Source: Fibrobacter sp. (GTDB lineage: Bacteria; Fibrobacterota; Fibrobacteria; Fibrobacterales; Fibrobacteraceae). Taken from it: 37,803 nucleotides of DNA. How positions within the stretch are numbered: position 1 is the first letter of the stretch; the number at the start of each line of letters is the position of its first letter. The position numbers and the translations under genes were made by a program. The DNA is taken from assembly GCA_017965445.1 (NCBI GenBank), contig JAGCPZ010000065.1, positions 1-37,803 of the forward strand. The letters run 5' to 3'. Positions 1 through 7,724 of the stretch are shown here, one piece after another. The notes under the pieces were generated by a model that was given only the letters and a program-made list of their open reading frames with translations, ran no database searches and had not been told where the DNA came from.

Positions 1-1284
1 GGTGCGTCCAATACGGTTGTCGGCATCAAGGGTGCAGTTCCTATAGCCAACTGCTCTCCGGGTTGCCAGCTTAAGCAAACCGCATTCCTCACTTTTGAAA
101 ACGGCTTCCAGGGTAGCATTTTTGCTGGTGCCGGTAACATGCCGAGCGCAAACTCCACCGAAAACGACATCGTGTTCGGCGGCATCAAGACTTTGGATCA
201 GTTGATCAAATCAACGCTCAAAGTTTTTAATGGCGACCTTTATGTTGTTCTCACGGGTTGCGTGGGCGGCCTCATTGGTGATGACGTTCCGAGCTTGGTG
301 AATGAATATCGTGATTTGGGCTACCCGATTGTGGCTGTGGATACCGCAGGCTTCAAAGGCAACAACCTTTTCGGTCACGAAGAAGTTGTGAACGCCATTG
401 TCGATCAGTTTGTGGGCGACTACAAGGGTGAACGCAAGAAGGGCCTTGTCAACCTTTGGTTTGAGGTTCCGTATTACAACCAGAATTGGCGCGGTGATTA
501 TCAGGAACTGGCCCGTATTCTCCGTGGCGCAGGCTTTGAGGTGAATGTGCTCTTTGGACCTGAAAATAACGGTGTCAAGGATTGGTTACGCATTCCGGAA
601 GCTCAGTTCAACCTGGTGGTTTCTCCGTGGGTTGGCGTGAGAAACGCTGAACACCTTGAAAAGAAATACGGTCAGCCGTTCCTCCATATTCCTGAAATTC
701 CAATCGGTGCCGAAGCGACTGCTGAATTTATCCGCAAGGTTGTTGATTTTGCCGGAATCGATAAGGAACAGAGCGAAAAGTTCATTGAACAAGAAAATGG
801 TATCTACTACTACTATCTGGAACACTTCTCTGAATTCTTCGCAGAATACTGGTACGGTATGCCGAGTGAATTTGCGATTACCGCTGATTCCGCTTACGCG
901 CTTGCCTACACCAAGTTCCTTGCCGACCAAATCGGCCTTATTCCGCGCAAGGTCATTGTTTCGGATGATCCTCCGCAGAAGTTCCGCAAGACCATCGAAG
1001 ATGCGTTCCATAACATCAGCGAAGGCGTCGATGTTGAAGTGGAATTCGAAGAAGATGGCTACTTGATTGAAAAAGCAATCAAGGAAGTAGATTTTTCTTC
1101 TGGTAAGCCGTTGATTCTTGCTTCTTCTTGGGAAATCAATCTTGCTAACGATAAGGGCGCTTTGTTCTTCGAAATCACGCCTCCGTCCAGCGAAACTTTG
1201 ATTATCAATCGAAGCTTCGTCGGTTACAAGGGCGCGCTTAATTTCCTTGAAAAGATTTATAGCGCATCCGTCGGTGGAAAATAA
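1..1284 (+). CDS. Nitrogenase-like component 1 subunit (NifK/MarK-like), 5' truncated by window
   Basis: The reading frame is open from base 1, so the start lies outside the window; 427 codons are seen. The family is nitrogenase component 1 (NifD/NifK/NifE/NifN/BchN/MarDK fold). Cysteines that match the P-cluster-type ligands are visible at window codons 18 and 22 (NCSPGC) and 87 (LTGCVGGLIGDD, compare TTCMAEVIGDD in NifK). The motif FGG after the second segment and a C-terminal GYKGALNFLEKIYS are also family-like. No further cysteine occurs after codon 87, so the NifD-type cofactor cysteine is missing and a beta-type subunit is most likely. The downstream neighbours are sulfur-compound uptake genes, which suggests a sulfur-salvage role such as methylthio-alkane reductase instead of N2 fixation; this is inference. 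The partner subunit and Fe protein would have to lie upstream. Confidence 0.8.
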   Translation, partial: GASNTVVGIKGAVPIANCSPGCQLKQTAFLTFENGFQGSIFAGAGNMPSANSTENDIVFGGIKTLDQLIKSTLKVFNGDLYVVLTGCVGGLIGDDVPSLVNEYRDLGYPIVAVDTAGFKGNNLFGHEEVVNAIVDQFVGDYKGERKKGLVNLWFEVPYYNQNWRGDYQELARILRGAGFEVNVLFGPENNGVKDWLRIPEAQFNLVVSPWVGVRNAEHLEKKYGQPFLHIPEIPIGAEATAEFIRKVVDFAGIDKEQSEKFIEQENGIYYYYLEHFSEFFAEYWYGMPSEFAITADSAYALAYTKFLADQIGLIPRKVIVSDDPPQKFRKTIEDAFHNISEGVDVEVEFEEDGYLIEKAIKEVDFSSGKPLILASSWEINLANDKGALFFEITPPSSETLIINRSFVGYKGALNFLEKIYSASVGGK

Positions 1285-1324
1285 TATCGAAGAAAATGTT
1301 AAAAAAATCATAAAGTTGACCCTA

Positions 1325-1373
1325 TCCCCATACGCGAATCATGACCACATAAGTACTAAGCGATCAAAGAGAA
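1325..1373 (+). repeat. Dispersed repeat, type D
   Basis: The stretch beginning with a CCCCAT box and containing ATCATGACCACATAAG and ending ATCAAAGAGAA matches the reverse complement of 21435-21494, with an internal gap. It is the first of two copies in this window. Function unknown. Confidence 0.6.
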
Positions 1374-1397
1374 TAAATCCAAGATAAAAAAAGGAAT

Positions 1398-1430
1398 GTC
1401 ATGCCGGCCTCTGTGCCGGCATCTCCTTTA
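1398..1430 (+). repeat. Palindromic repeat type A, possible terminator of the nitrogenase-like gene
   Basis: TGTC is followed by ATGCCGG (1401-1407), an 8-base loop and CCGGCAT (1416-1422), then CTCCTTTA. The same design recurs at 15046, 16896, 18709, 21422 and 22697. As RNA it forms a 7-bp hairpin, so it may end transcription from the upstream gene, although the T-tract is weak. Confidence 0.65.
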
Positions 1431-1444
1431 TATACCATAATAGT

Positions 1445-1474
1445 TTGTCATTATTCACACATATCATCTATAAT
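1445..1474 (+). promoter_or_regulatory. Sigma-70-type promoter of the porin/ABC operon
   Basis: TTGTCA (1445-1450) and TATAAT (1469-1474) are separated by 18 bases in an AT-rich stretch. Transcription would start near 1481 and give a leader RNA of about 270 bases that contains the cysteine-codon ORF at 1618. Confidence 0.6.
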
Positions 1475-1565
1475 AAAATGTTATATGTAAATAAATTTCT
1501 TATATCAAGTGATAAAAATAAAGTATTTTACAAATCAATTTTTCTTTTCTAATTTATGCACCGAA

Positions 1566-1587
1566 CTTGAGAACATTGTGTTCCAAG
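1566..1587 (+). promoter_or_regulatory. Inverted repeat / RNA hairpin in the porin operon leader
   Basis: CTTG-A-GAACA (1566-1575), loop TTG, then TGTTC-CAAG (1579-1587) form a 9-bp stem with one bulged A. It lies 19 bases before the leader-peptide Shine-Dalgarno. It could be an RNA stem or a dyad operator; the sequence does not decide. Confidence 0.5.
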
Positions 1588-1617
1588 ACATTAACAAATC
1601 AACACGAGGATACCTAT

Positions 1618-1650
1618 ATGTGTTGTAGCTGTAAATTCTCTCGTAATTAA
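1618..1650 (+). CDS. Cysteine-rich leader peptide MCCSCKFSRN
   Basis: A ten-codon ORF reads Met-Cys-Cys-Ser-Cys-Lys-Phe-Ser-Arg-Asn-stop. A Shine-Dalgarno GAGGA (1606-1610) sits 7 bases before the ATG, which is ideal spacing. Three of ten codons are Cys, all TGT. The ORF lies in the leader RNA of a sulfur-type transport operon, about 100 bases before the porin start. By analogy with amino-acid attenuation (trp, his) and with the poly-cysteine leader ORFs reported in mycobacteria, I infer that it senses Cys-tRNA charging. Codons 5-8 (GTAAATTCT, 1631-1639) can pair with AGAATTTTAC (1696-1705) inside the downstream hairpin, with one bulge. No clear U-tract terminator is seen here, so the output step (Rho, translation or other) is open. 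Confidence 0.7.
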   Translation: MCCSCKFSRN

Positions 1651-1690
1651 GCCTACATCTTTTTAGAAGGTGAATCGGCAATTTTAAAGG

Positions 1691-1713
1691 CACGCAGAAT
1701 TTTACCCTGCGTG
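1691..1713 (+). promoter_or_regulatory. Leader hairpin between the Cys leader peptide and the porin gene
   Basis: CACGCAG (1691-1697) and CTGCGTG (1707-1713) form a perfect 7-bp stem with a 9-base loop, 24 bases before the porin Shine-Dalgarno. It has no T-tract. A weaker hairpin, CATCTT (1656-1661)/AAGGTG (1667-1672) with one G-U pair, precedes it and competes with TGTAG (1624-1628)/CTACA (1653-1657). The set looks like alternative leader structures; the mechanism is inference. Confidence 0.45.
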
Positions 1714-1749
1714 GTTACTCAACTCATACACAAAAACAGGAGATTTCCA

Positions 1750-2952
1750 ATGAATTTCAAAACTTTTTCTAAAGTTATTCTTTTATCTACAATTACGGCT
1801 TTTTCCGCAGAACCCATCTCGGTTACCACGAAATCTGGAGTCAATGTCACGCTTTACGGCTTTGCCTCTTTGAACGCGGCCTACGAAGATTCTAAAAGCA
1901 ACAATGGCAACTTTGCAAACTTTGTCGCCGCCTCTGACCTCATCAATAAAAATGATGGCGGTTGGCATTTCACGCCGAACCTCACCCGAATCGGCCTCAA
2001 CCTTGCAAGCGGTAACGATTCCTCGTATTTCAAGGCAAATGGTAAAATCGAGGTTGATTTTTATGGCGGCGGTTCCGGTAACGCACCCACTCCACGCCTC
2101 CGCCATGGTTACGGCGAAATTTCCTTTGGCAATTCCGGCTTTTCCATTTTGGGCGGCCAAACATGGGATTTGATTTCTCCGTTGGTAACTCCGACACTTA
2201 ACGCAGGCGTTCTCAACAACTCTGGCGACGCAGGCCTTCGTAGGGCTCAACTTAGGCTCACCGAAAAAATCCCTGTTGCCGGAGGCTCCTTGGATATCGC
2301 CGCAGCAGTTGTTCGCACTATCGGCGAAAATCAGCCTTATAACACCTCTTCTGCCTCAGAGACCGGTGTCGATGCAGACATTCCCACATTTCAGGGACGC
2401 ATCGGCATTTCGGTTCCTCTGTGGGTAGAAGGTAAAAAGTTCGGCTTGGGAGTTTCCGGTCATTACGGTCAAGAAGAAATTGATCTCGACGACACTGGTC
2501 GTACCAAGGAGATTCCCACATGGTCTTTCAATGTCGATTTGACTTTCCCCATCGTTAATGCGGTCACCATTCTTGGCGAATGGTTCATCGGCGCAAACCT
2601 TGATACATACGCAGCCGGCATAGGACGCGGATTCGCAGCTGATACACAAAATCCCAAAAACGTCAAAAGTATAGGGGCCTATGGCGGATGGGTAGCCTTG
2701 CAGACCAAGTTTATTCAAAAGCTGGCATTTAACGTAGGAGCGGGCCTTGACAAGCTGAAACGCAAAGATATCAGAAAAACCGGTGGCCGTGAACAAAACT
2801 TCTCGTTCTTTGCCAACACGACCTACAATTTGACAGACGTATTCTCGTTGGGATTTGAATACCTTCACGTCCAGACGGATTACTTGACCGCCAACACAAT
2901 AAAAGAAGCGGACTTGAATCGCTATCAACTATCTGCAACTTATGGTTTCTAA
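1750..2952 (+). CDS. Outer-membrane porin of the sulfur-compound transport operon
   Basis: 400 residues. The start at 1750 is chosen because AGGAGA (1738-1743) precedes it at good spacing and a signal peptide follows (MNFKTFSKVILLSTITAFSA). An in-frame GTG at 1711 has no such site. The mature part begins with VTLYGFASLNAAYE and has alternating polar/hydrophobic beta-strand segments throughout; the chain ends in LSATYGF with a terminal Phe, the usual signal for beta-barrel insertion. Overall it resembles trimeric porins of the DcaP/phosphate-selective type. It is the first gene of an operon with a periplasmic binding protein, ATPase and permease (18-base gap to the next gene), so it probably lets the same substrate cross the outer membrane. 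Substrate not visible from sequence. Confidence 0.8.
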   Translation: MNFKTFSKVILLSTITAFSAEPISVTTKSGVNVTLYGFASLNAAYEDSKSNNGNFANFVAASDLINKNDGGWHFTPNLTRIGLNLASGNDSSYFKANGKIEVDFYGGGSGNAPTPRLRHGYGEISFGNSGFSILGGQTWDLISPLVTPTLNAGVLNNSGDAGLRRAQLRLTEKIPVAGGSLDIAAAVVRTIGENQPYNTSSASETGVDADIPTFQGRIGISVPLWVEGKKFGLGVSGHYGQEEIDLDDTGRTKEIPTWSFNVDLTFPIVNAVTILGEWFIGANLDTYAAGIGRGFAADTQNPKNVKSIGAYGGWVALQTKFIQKLAFNVGAGLDKLKRKDIRKTGGREQNFSFFANTTYNLTDVFSLGFEYLHVQTDYLTANTIKEADLNRYQLSATYGF

Positions 2953-2970
2953 TAAAGGAGATTTTCAACA

Positions 2971-3999
2971 ATGAAACAGAATAAATTATACAACCGAATC
3001 GCTTTGGCATTCCTGTTTGCCTTTGCCTGTGTAACTTCTGCCGTTGCTGCAGATAAACTTTCCATCGGCTACCTTTCTTCTACGGGTCAGGGAAAATTTT
3101 TCATCGCAAAAGATGCGGGCATTTTCAAGAAGAACGGCCTTGATGTGGAATTGGTAGAATTCTCGAATTCTGGCGATGGCATTGCTGCTGTTCGTGCGGG
3201 AAAGCTTGACGCTGGCGCTTTCGGATCTCTCGCTCCGCTCATCCATGTTTCGCAGGGTGCTGATATCCGCGTTATCGGAGGTCTCATGGGTGGTGACCAA
3301 GCTGTAATCACCCGCAAGGAAAATGCCGGTTCTGTCAAAAAGCTGAGCGACCTCAAGGGAAAGAAAATCGCTACAATCCGCTTGGGAACTGCAGACGCCA
3401 TTGTCCGCGGAGGTCTCAAGAAAGAAGGTATCGACTGGCGTAAGGATGTCACCATTGTAGAACTCAAGAACCCGCCTGCTGTTATCGAAGCTGTAAAGAA
3501 CGGAAGCGTTTATGCAGGTGTTACTTGGGGTCCGCATGACCTCCGCGCCGAAGAAGCCGGCCTTTCCGTAGTGCTCAGGAGCAAGGACATCAATCCGGGT
3601 CACATCTGCTGCCGCCTTATCGCATCGCTTCGCAAACTCGAAGGTCGCGATGACATTTACAAACGTTTAGTCAAGTCGCTCATTGAAGCCGAAGAACTTG
3701 TTGCAAATGACCACAAAAAGAGCGTGGAAATTATTGCCAAGTGGATCAAGCTCGACACGGCTCTCGTGAACAAGGCGTTTTATAGCGGATACGTCACTCA
3801 GGACACCGACCCCAACGTGAAAGGCGTCGAATTCTTCTGGGATTTCTTGAAGGATGCGGAATTCATCAAGTCCGACAAGAAAGTCTCTGAATACGTCCTT
3901 ACGGGCTATTATCGCGATGCCCTTGCCGAACTCCGCAAGCAACAGCCCAAATCCGAATTCTATGCTCAAGCAGAAAAAATATTCCAGTCCAGAAATTAA
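2971..3999 (+). CDS. ABC transporter substrate-binding protein, TauA/SsuA/NitT family
   Basis: 342 residues with a Sec signal peptide that ends near AVAADK. The mature N-terminus KLSIGYLSSTGQGKFFIAKDAGIFKKNGL is the classical start of the NMT1/THI5-like nitrate-sulfonate-taurine binding fold. Segments DGIAAVRAGKLDAGAFG and LSDLKGKKIAT are typical for the family. An AAAGGAG ribosome site lies just upstream of the ATG. The family carries organosulfonates, taurine, nitrate, bicarbonate or thiamine precursors; the cysteine-codon leader and the sulfur genes nearby favour an organosulfur ligand (inference). Confidence 0.88.
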   Translation: MKQNKLYNRIALAFLFAFACVTSAVAADKLSIGYLSSTGQGKFFIAKDAGIFKKNGLDVELVEFSNSGDGIAAVRAGKLDAGAFGSLAPLIHVSQGADIRVIGGLMGGDQAVITRKENAGSVKKLSDLKGKKIATIRLGTADAIVRGGLKKEGIDWRKDVTIVELKNPPAVIEAVKNGSVYAGVTWGPHDLRAEEAGLSVVLRSKDINPGHICCRLIASLRKLEGRDDIYKRLVKSLIEAEELVANDHKKSVEIIAKWIKLDTALVNKAFYSGYVTQDTDPNVKGVEFFWDFLKDAEFIKSDKKVSEYVLTGYYRDALAELRKQQPKSEFYAQAEKIFQSRN

Positions 4000-4011
4000 A
4001 GGTAAATCAAC

Positions 4012-4827
4012 ATGAAACAAAAGCGAAGTGGTTTCGAAGCAACTAATCTCGGTTTTTCCTATGATGGCAAACCCATTTTAAAAGACATCAATCTAAAAAT
4101 AAATCAGGGAGAGTTTGTTTGTCTTTTGGGTGAAAGCGGTAGTGGCAAGACCACTTTGCTCAACCTTCTCGCCGGCCTTACAAAGCCAAGCGAAGGTCAT
4201 GTTTATTGGAACGGGAAGGAAATCGAAAAGCCTTCTTCTGAAAGGAGTGTAGTCTTTCAGGACTACACCCTTTTTCCTTGGCTTACCCTTCTCCAAAACG
4301 TTTCCCTTGCCATTAAAAAGACAAGAAAAGTCAAAGCAAATTACGCCAAAAATTTGGCCGAAGAATATTTGAATTTGGTGGGGCTTTCAGGGAGCCTCCG
4401 TAAATACCCATTTGAACTTTCAGGCGGCATGCGTCAACGTGGAGCCATTGCAAGAGCATTGAGCGTTGGTGCAGACGCCCTTCTTTTAGATGAGCCCTTC
4501 GGAGCATTAGACCCTATAAACCGAGCAAGCCTTCAAGATTTAATTCTCGAACTTTGCCGCGGCTCCAAAGATCGCGCAATCACAACTTTATTCGTAACTC
4601 ACGACATCCGCGAAGCCGTTTATCTAGGAAGCCGAATCATCGTATTAGGTTCCACGCCTGGCCGCATTATCGCAGACATTCCTTTGGATTTCCCGGTGAA
4701 GAAAAGTCGTAGCGAATGGTTCCGCAACGACAAAGTCCAACAAACAATCGCAACCATTGAAGAAGCGTACCACAAGGACATCCTTGAAAAACTCGGGCAT
4801 GTCGTGCAAGGAGGTGCAAGCATATGA
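4012..4827 (+). CDS. ABC transporter ATPase, SsuB/TauB family
   Basis: 271 residues, cytoplasmic energy subunit. Walker A GESGSGKTT at residues 40-48, Q-loop in VVFQDYTLFPW, signature LSGGMRQRG, Walker B ALLLDEPFGALD and the switch histidine in FVTHDIREA are all intact. Tyr-Thr-Leu-Phe-Pro-Trp after the Q-loop is typical of the nitrate/sulfonate/taurine group. It starts 12 bases after the binding-protein gene and overlaps the permease gene by 4 bases (ATGA), so the subunits are translationally coupled. Confidence 0.92.
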   Translation: MKQKRSGFEATNLGFSYDGKPILKDINLKINQGEFVCLLGESGSGKTTLLNLLAGLTKPSEGHVYWNGKEIEKPSSERSVVFQDYTLFPWLTLLQNVSLAIKKTRKVKANYAKNLAEEYLNLVGLSGSLRKYPFELSGGMRQRGAIARALSVGADALLLDEPFGALDPINRASLQDLILELCRGSKDRAITTLFVTHDIREAVYLGSRIIVLGSTPGRIIADIPLDFPVKKSRSEWFRNDKVQQTIATIEEAYHKDILEKLGHVVQGGASI

Positions 4828-5588
4828 GAATTTTTATAAAGTATCTCTCAAAATTTTCGGGCATTCTATTCCTCTTGTTTTTACTTGGAATCTGGACTCT
4901 CATCAGTTGTGGGCCGGAATGGAGCAGCCAATACTTGTTCCCGTCGCCTAAAGCGATTGCAAACGCTCTTTTCAATTCACGCGAAGAACTTTTGCGGAGC
5001 GCTGGGGCATCGCTTTTAAAGCTTGTCCCGGCTTATTTACTCGCTTCTGTTGTCGGTATTTCGCTTGGGATTATTTCGGGATCCATTCCGTGGATCGGCA
5101 ACATGCTGAAACCGATTTCCAGATTTGCATCTCCGATTCCGCCCAACGTTTACATTCCCTACGCTATTGCAATTTTGCCAACGTTTTACCTTTCGTCTTC
5201 ATTCATTATTTTCATCGCAGCGTTTTGGCCTATCTATTTGAATACGACCGCTGGCGCAAGCGAAATTCCTGAAAAGTACAAACGGAACGCCGCCATCATT
5301 GGAATTGGTCGATTTGAATATTTGTGGAGAATCGCCTTTGTCGCAAGTCTTCCTTCCATATTCTCCGGGCTTTCTGTTGGCATGGGACTTTCATTCATCA
5401 TGCTTACGGTTGCAGAACTTTTCGGCGAAAATACAGGGCTCGGGCATTTCGTACAATTTTATGCAGACTATTCCGATTACCCCAACATGGTCGCAGGAAT
5501 TCTTTGGACAGGCATCGTCGTCTTCGCGATTATGGAACTTTTCGAATTTGTGAAACGCAAAGTGTTATTCTGGACGAAAGCAAATTAA
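4824..5588 (+). CDS. ABC transporter permease, SsuC/TauC family
   Basis: 254 residues with about six membrane segments (for example residues 12-30 and several hydrophobic stretches after residue 70). The cytoplasmic EAA-type loop that docks to the ATPase is visible as GASEIPEKYKRNAAIIGIG followed by WRIAFVASLPSIFSGL. The length fits the family. It is the last gene of the operon and is followed by a strong bidirectional terminator. Confidence 0.9.
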   Translation: MRIFIKYLSKFSGILFLLFLLGIWTLISCGPEWSSQYLFPSPKAIANALFNSREELLRSAGASLLKLVPAYLLASVVGISLGIISGSIPWIGNMLKPISRFASPIPPNVYIPYAIAILPTFYLSSSFIIFIAAFWPIYLNTTAGASEIPEKYKRNAAIIGIGRFEYLWRIAFVASLPSIFSGLSVGMGLSFIMLTVAELFGENTGLGHFVQFYADYSDYPNMVAGILWTGIVVFAIMELFEFVKRKVLFWTKAN

Positions 5589-5653
5589 GGACGTAGAGAA
5601 AAAAATACCGCCCACCTCTAGTTTCTTTTTTTGAAATCGCCTTTAATTGAATG

Positions 5654-5712
5654 CAAAAATTGCTTTCCGTACCGATGGCGAACGGTACGGAAAGCAATCT
5701 TTATTTTTATTT
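5654..5712. terminator. Bidirectional intrinsic terminator
   Basis: A 16-bp perfect stem, 5659-5674 paired with 5683-5698, carries an 8-base loop. It is followed by CTTTATTTTTATTT on + and preceded by AAAAAT on + (a T-tract on -). It separates the convergent permease and methyltransferase genes and slightly overlaps the end of the latter. Confidence 0.85.
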
Positions 5713-6576
5713 CCCGCAATACATCAAGTGCACGCCCTCGAAAGAGGATAATCCAGGCGATGATTTGAAAAAAGCTTCATCGATATCTTTGGGCGAAAGA
5801 TCTAGACAATACTCGATGCCCGATTTTTTCGCCAATTCTGCAACTTGCGCGGGGTCATAACCTTCAACCATGCGCTCGCCACACGCTGCGGCTATTTGCT
5901 TTAAGCGGCTTATTTTGGTCGTATTGTCCGTGCAGTCGCGCTCTTTTTCATAGTAGTCGAAAACCACCACACTGTTGGGCGCCGCTATTTGAGTAATCTG
6001 CGCGATAGTCTTGAAAAAGATTTCAATGGGGATGTAGTACGACACGCCGAGAATCGAAAAAACGGAACGTTTTTTTGGATTAAAACCAGCATTTGTCAAT
6101 CTGCTGATGATGCTGTCCTTGTTGAAATCGATTTCTACAAAATGAACTTTTGGCCGTTTCTTTGCGAAAAGTTCTTGCATCCGTTCAATTTTAAAAACTT
6201 GCGTTTCGTACAAATCCAGTTCAAAGACATCTACGTTTGGACTTTTATTCCTAAGCGCAAAGGAATCCAGACCCGCACCCAAGAGAACGTATTGCACATC
6301 CCCCGTTCTCTGTTTTGCTTCGACTATGTCTTCGGCAAAACGGTTCCGCGGAAGAATGATAGGGAGAAAATATTGATCTAACAGGTCTCTAGTCAAGTCA
6401 TCTTTTGAACTAGACTTTTTTGCAGGGAGATACGTTCTTGCAAGATTGCGTGCATGGCGGTATTCCTTCAAACCTATAAAATCTTGTGCAAAATCATCTT
6501 CAAAAATTTTTTCAGTTTTATCGTGGGTGTGTACGGCTCGCGCAAGAGCGCATAAAAGCGCAGTTTTGCTAATCAT
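5707..6576 (-). CDS. SAM-dependent methyltransferase, leucine carboxyl methyltransferase-like family
   Basis: 289 residues. The SAM-binding motif I is VLLGAGLDSFALR (residues 97-109), followed by the acidic motif FELDLYETQ (118-126) and VHFVEIDF, which is the pattern of the LCM/PPM1-related bacterial family (TIGR00027 type). Homologs are mostly uncharacterised methyltransferases of small or protein carboxyl substrates. The start is 24 bases after the mccA-like gene, so it is the third gene of that operon. In B. subtilis an unrelated SAM methyltransferase gene (yrrT) also travels with mccA-mccB, so a methyltransferase in this position is suggestive: it would generate S-adenosylhomocysteine for the cycle. 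The substrate is unknown. Confidence 0.8.
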   Translation of the reverse strand: MISKTALLCALARAVHTHDKTEKIFEDDFAQDFIGLKEYRHARNLARTYLPAKKSSSKDDLTRDLLDQYFLPIILPRNRFAEDIVEAKQRTGDVQYVLLGAGLDSFALRNKSPNVDVFELDLYETQVFKIERMQELFAKKRPKVHFVEIDFNKDSIISRLTNAGFNPKKRSVFSILGVSYYIPIEIFFKTIAQITQIAAPNSVVVFDYYEKERDCTDNTTKISRLKQIAAACGERMVEGYDPAQVAELAKKSGIEYCLDLSPKDIDEAFFKSSPGLSSFEGVHLMYCGK

Positions 6577-6600
6577 AAATTAATACCCTAATTTTATTTA

Positions 6601-7512
6601 TTACTCATACAAACCCTTGCTGAAGTAGCGGTCTCCGCGATCAGGAGCCACAAAGACAATGTTTCCACGTGCACCCGATGCAATCAACTTCTTGGCTGCT
6701 GCAAAAGCCGCTCCCGAAGAGGACCCTGCAAAGATTCCTTCATTCTTGGCGAGTTCACGGGCGCCACCAAAAGCGTCGTCATCGTTGATTTTGACAACTT
6801 GATCGACCAATGACATATCCATAGTATCGGCGATAAAATCGTTCCCGATTCCTTCGATGTTGTAATCGCCATGTTCGCCGCCGCCCATTGTAGAGCCTAC
6901 AGGGTCAGCGAGCACGCCCTGGATTTTCGGATTGCGTTCCTTGAGCGCCTTGAGAATCCCGGAGAACGTGCCGCCACTCCCTGCGCCTGCAACAACGTAA
7001 TCGATATGACCATCGAGATCGTTGTAAATTTCTGGGCCGGTTGTTTCGTAATGGGCGCGCGGGTTCGCCATGTTGTGGAACTGCCTGAGCGAAATGGAAT
7101 TCGGAATTTCCTTTAAAAGTTCTTCCGCCTTCTTTTCGGCGCCGAGCATTCCTTCTTCACGCGGGGTGTTGATGAGTTCTGCGCCAAGGGCGCGCAAAAG
7201 CGTTTGCTTTTCTTGCGAGAACTTGGTCGGCACCACGAATATCACGCGCACGCCACGATTCAAGGCGGCGAAAGCAATTCCGAGGCCAGTGTTACCAGCA
7301 GTCGCTTCGATAATCGTTCCACCTGGCTTGAGCGTTCCTTTAGCAAACGCTTCTTCAACCATATATAATCCGGTACGGTCTTTTACGCTGCCAGACGGAT
7401 TCCACAATTCCAGTTTTACAAACAGATTAACACCTTCAGGAATACCGCTGTGGGTGAGTTTTACGAGCGGTGTTTTTCCGATTAAAGATTTCATGGATTC
7501 ATAATAATGCAT
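6601..7512 (-). CDS. mccA: PLP enzyme, cystathionine beta-synthase / cysteine synthase family (MccA-like)
   Basis: 303 residues. The start at 7512 has GGAG 8 bases upstream; the frame extends further but without a ribosome site. Fold-type II PLP enzyme: the PLP lysine is K44 in NPSGSVKDR, the phosphate loop is TAGNTG (71-76), and the GSGGT loop follows. The segment VVPTKFSQEKQTLLRALGAE and TPREEGMLGA are closer to the O-acetylserine-dependent cystathionine beta-synthases (B. subtilis MccA/YrhA) than to the second paralog at 10621-11553. Its place next to an MccB-like lyase supports reverse transsulfuration (homocysteine to cystathionine to cysteine). A plain cysteine synthase cannot be excluded. 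Confidence 0.75.
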   Translation of the reverse strand: MHYYESMKSLIGKTPLVKLTHSGIPEGVNLFVKLELWNPSGSVKDRTGLYMVEEAFAKGTLKPGGTIIEATAGNTGLGIAFAALNRGVRVIFVVPTKFSQEKQTLLRALGAELINTPREEGMLGAEKKAEELLKEIPNSISLRQFHNMANPRAHYETTGPEIYNDLDGHIDYVVAGAGSGGTFSGILKALKERNPKIQGVLADPVGSTMGGGEHGDYNIEGIGNDFIADTMDMSLVDQVVKINDDDAFGGARELAKNEGIFAGSSSGAAFAAAKKLIASGARGNIVFVAPDRGDRYFSKGLYE

Positions 7513-7540
7513 ATAAATTTCTCCATTTGGATTGCTTATA

Positions 7541-7717
7541 CCACGCATTGCTCGTGGCAGGATTGCCTATGATTCTTCGCAATGGCGTGTATCGCAAAAA
7601 TTGAGACATACGTCATTGCACAAAGTGCATGACCGCGTCGGCTCAACCATGCTAAAGAACAAGTTCTTTTTCGCGGTATTCGCCTAGCACGTCATTGCGA
7701 GCGTAGCGAAGCAATCT
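7541..7717. repeat. Cluster of small palindromic repeats between mccA- and mccB-like genes
   Basis: The 212-base spacer holds CCACG-N7-CGTGG (7541-7557), a GTCATTGCAC-AAA-GTGC-ATGAC hairpin (7612-7633), AAAGAAC-AA-GTTCTTT (about 7654-7669) and a copy of the widespread bacterial element CATTGCGAGCGTAGCGAAGC (from 7693). No ORF or promoter is convincing here; the two genes may still be co-transcribed. Confidence 0.55.
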
Positions 7718-7724
7718 ATTATTG

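Noticed and set aside
1711..1749. GTG start for the porin
   Set aside because: It lies inside the leader hairpin; ATG 1750 has AGGAGA and a signal peptide directly after it.
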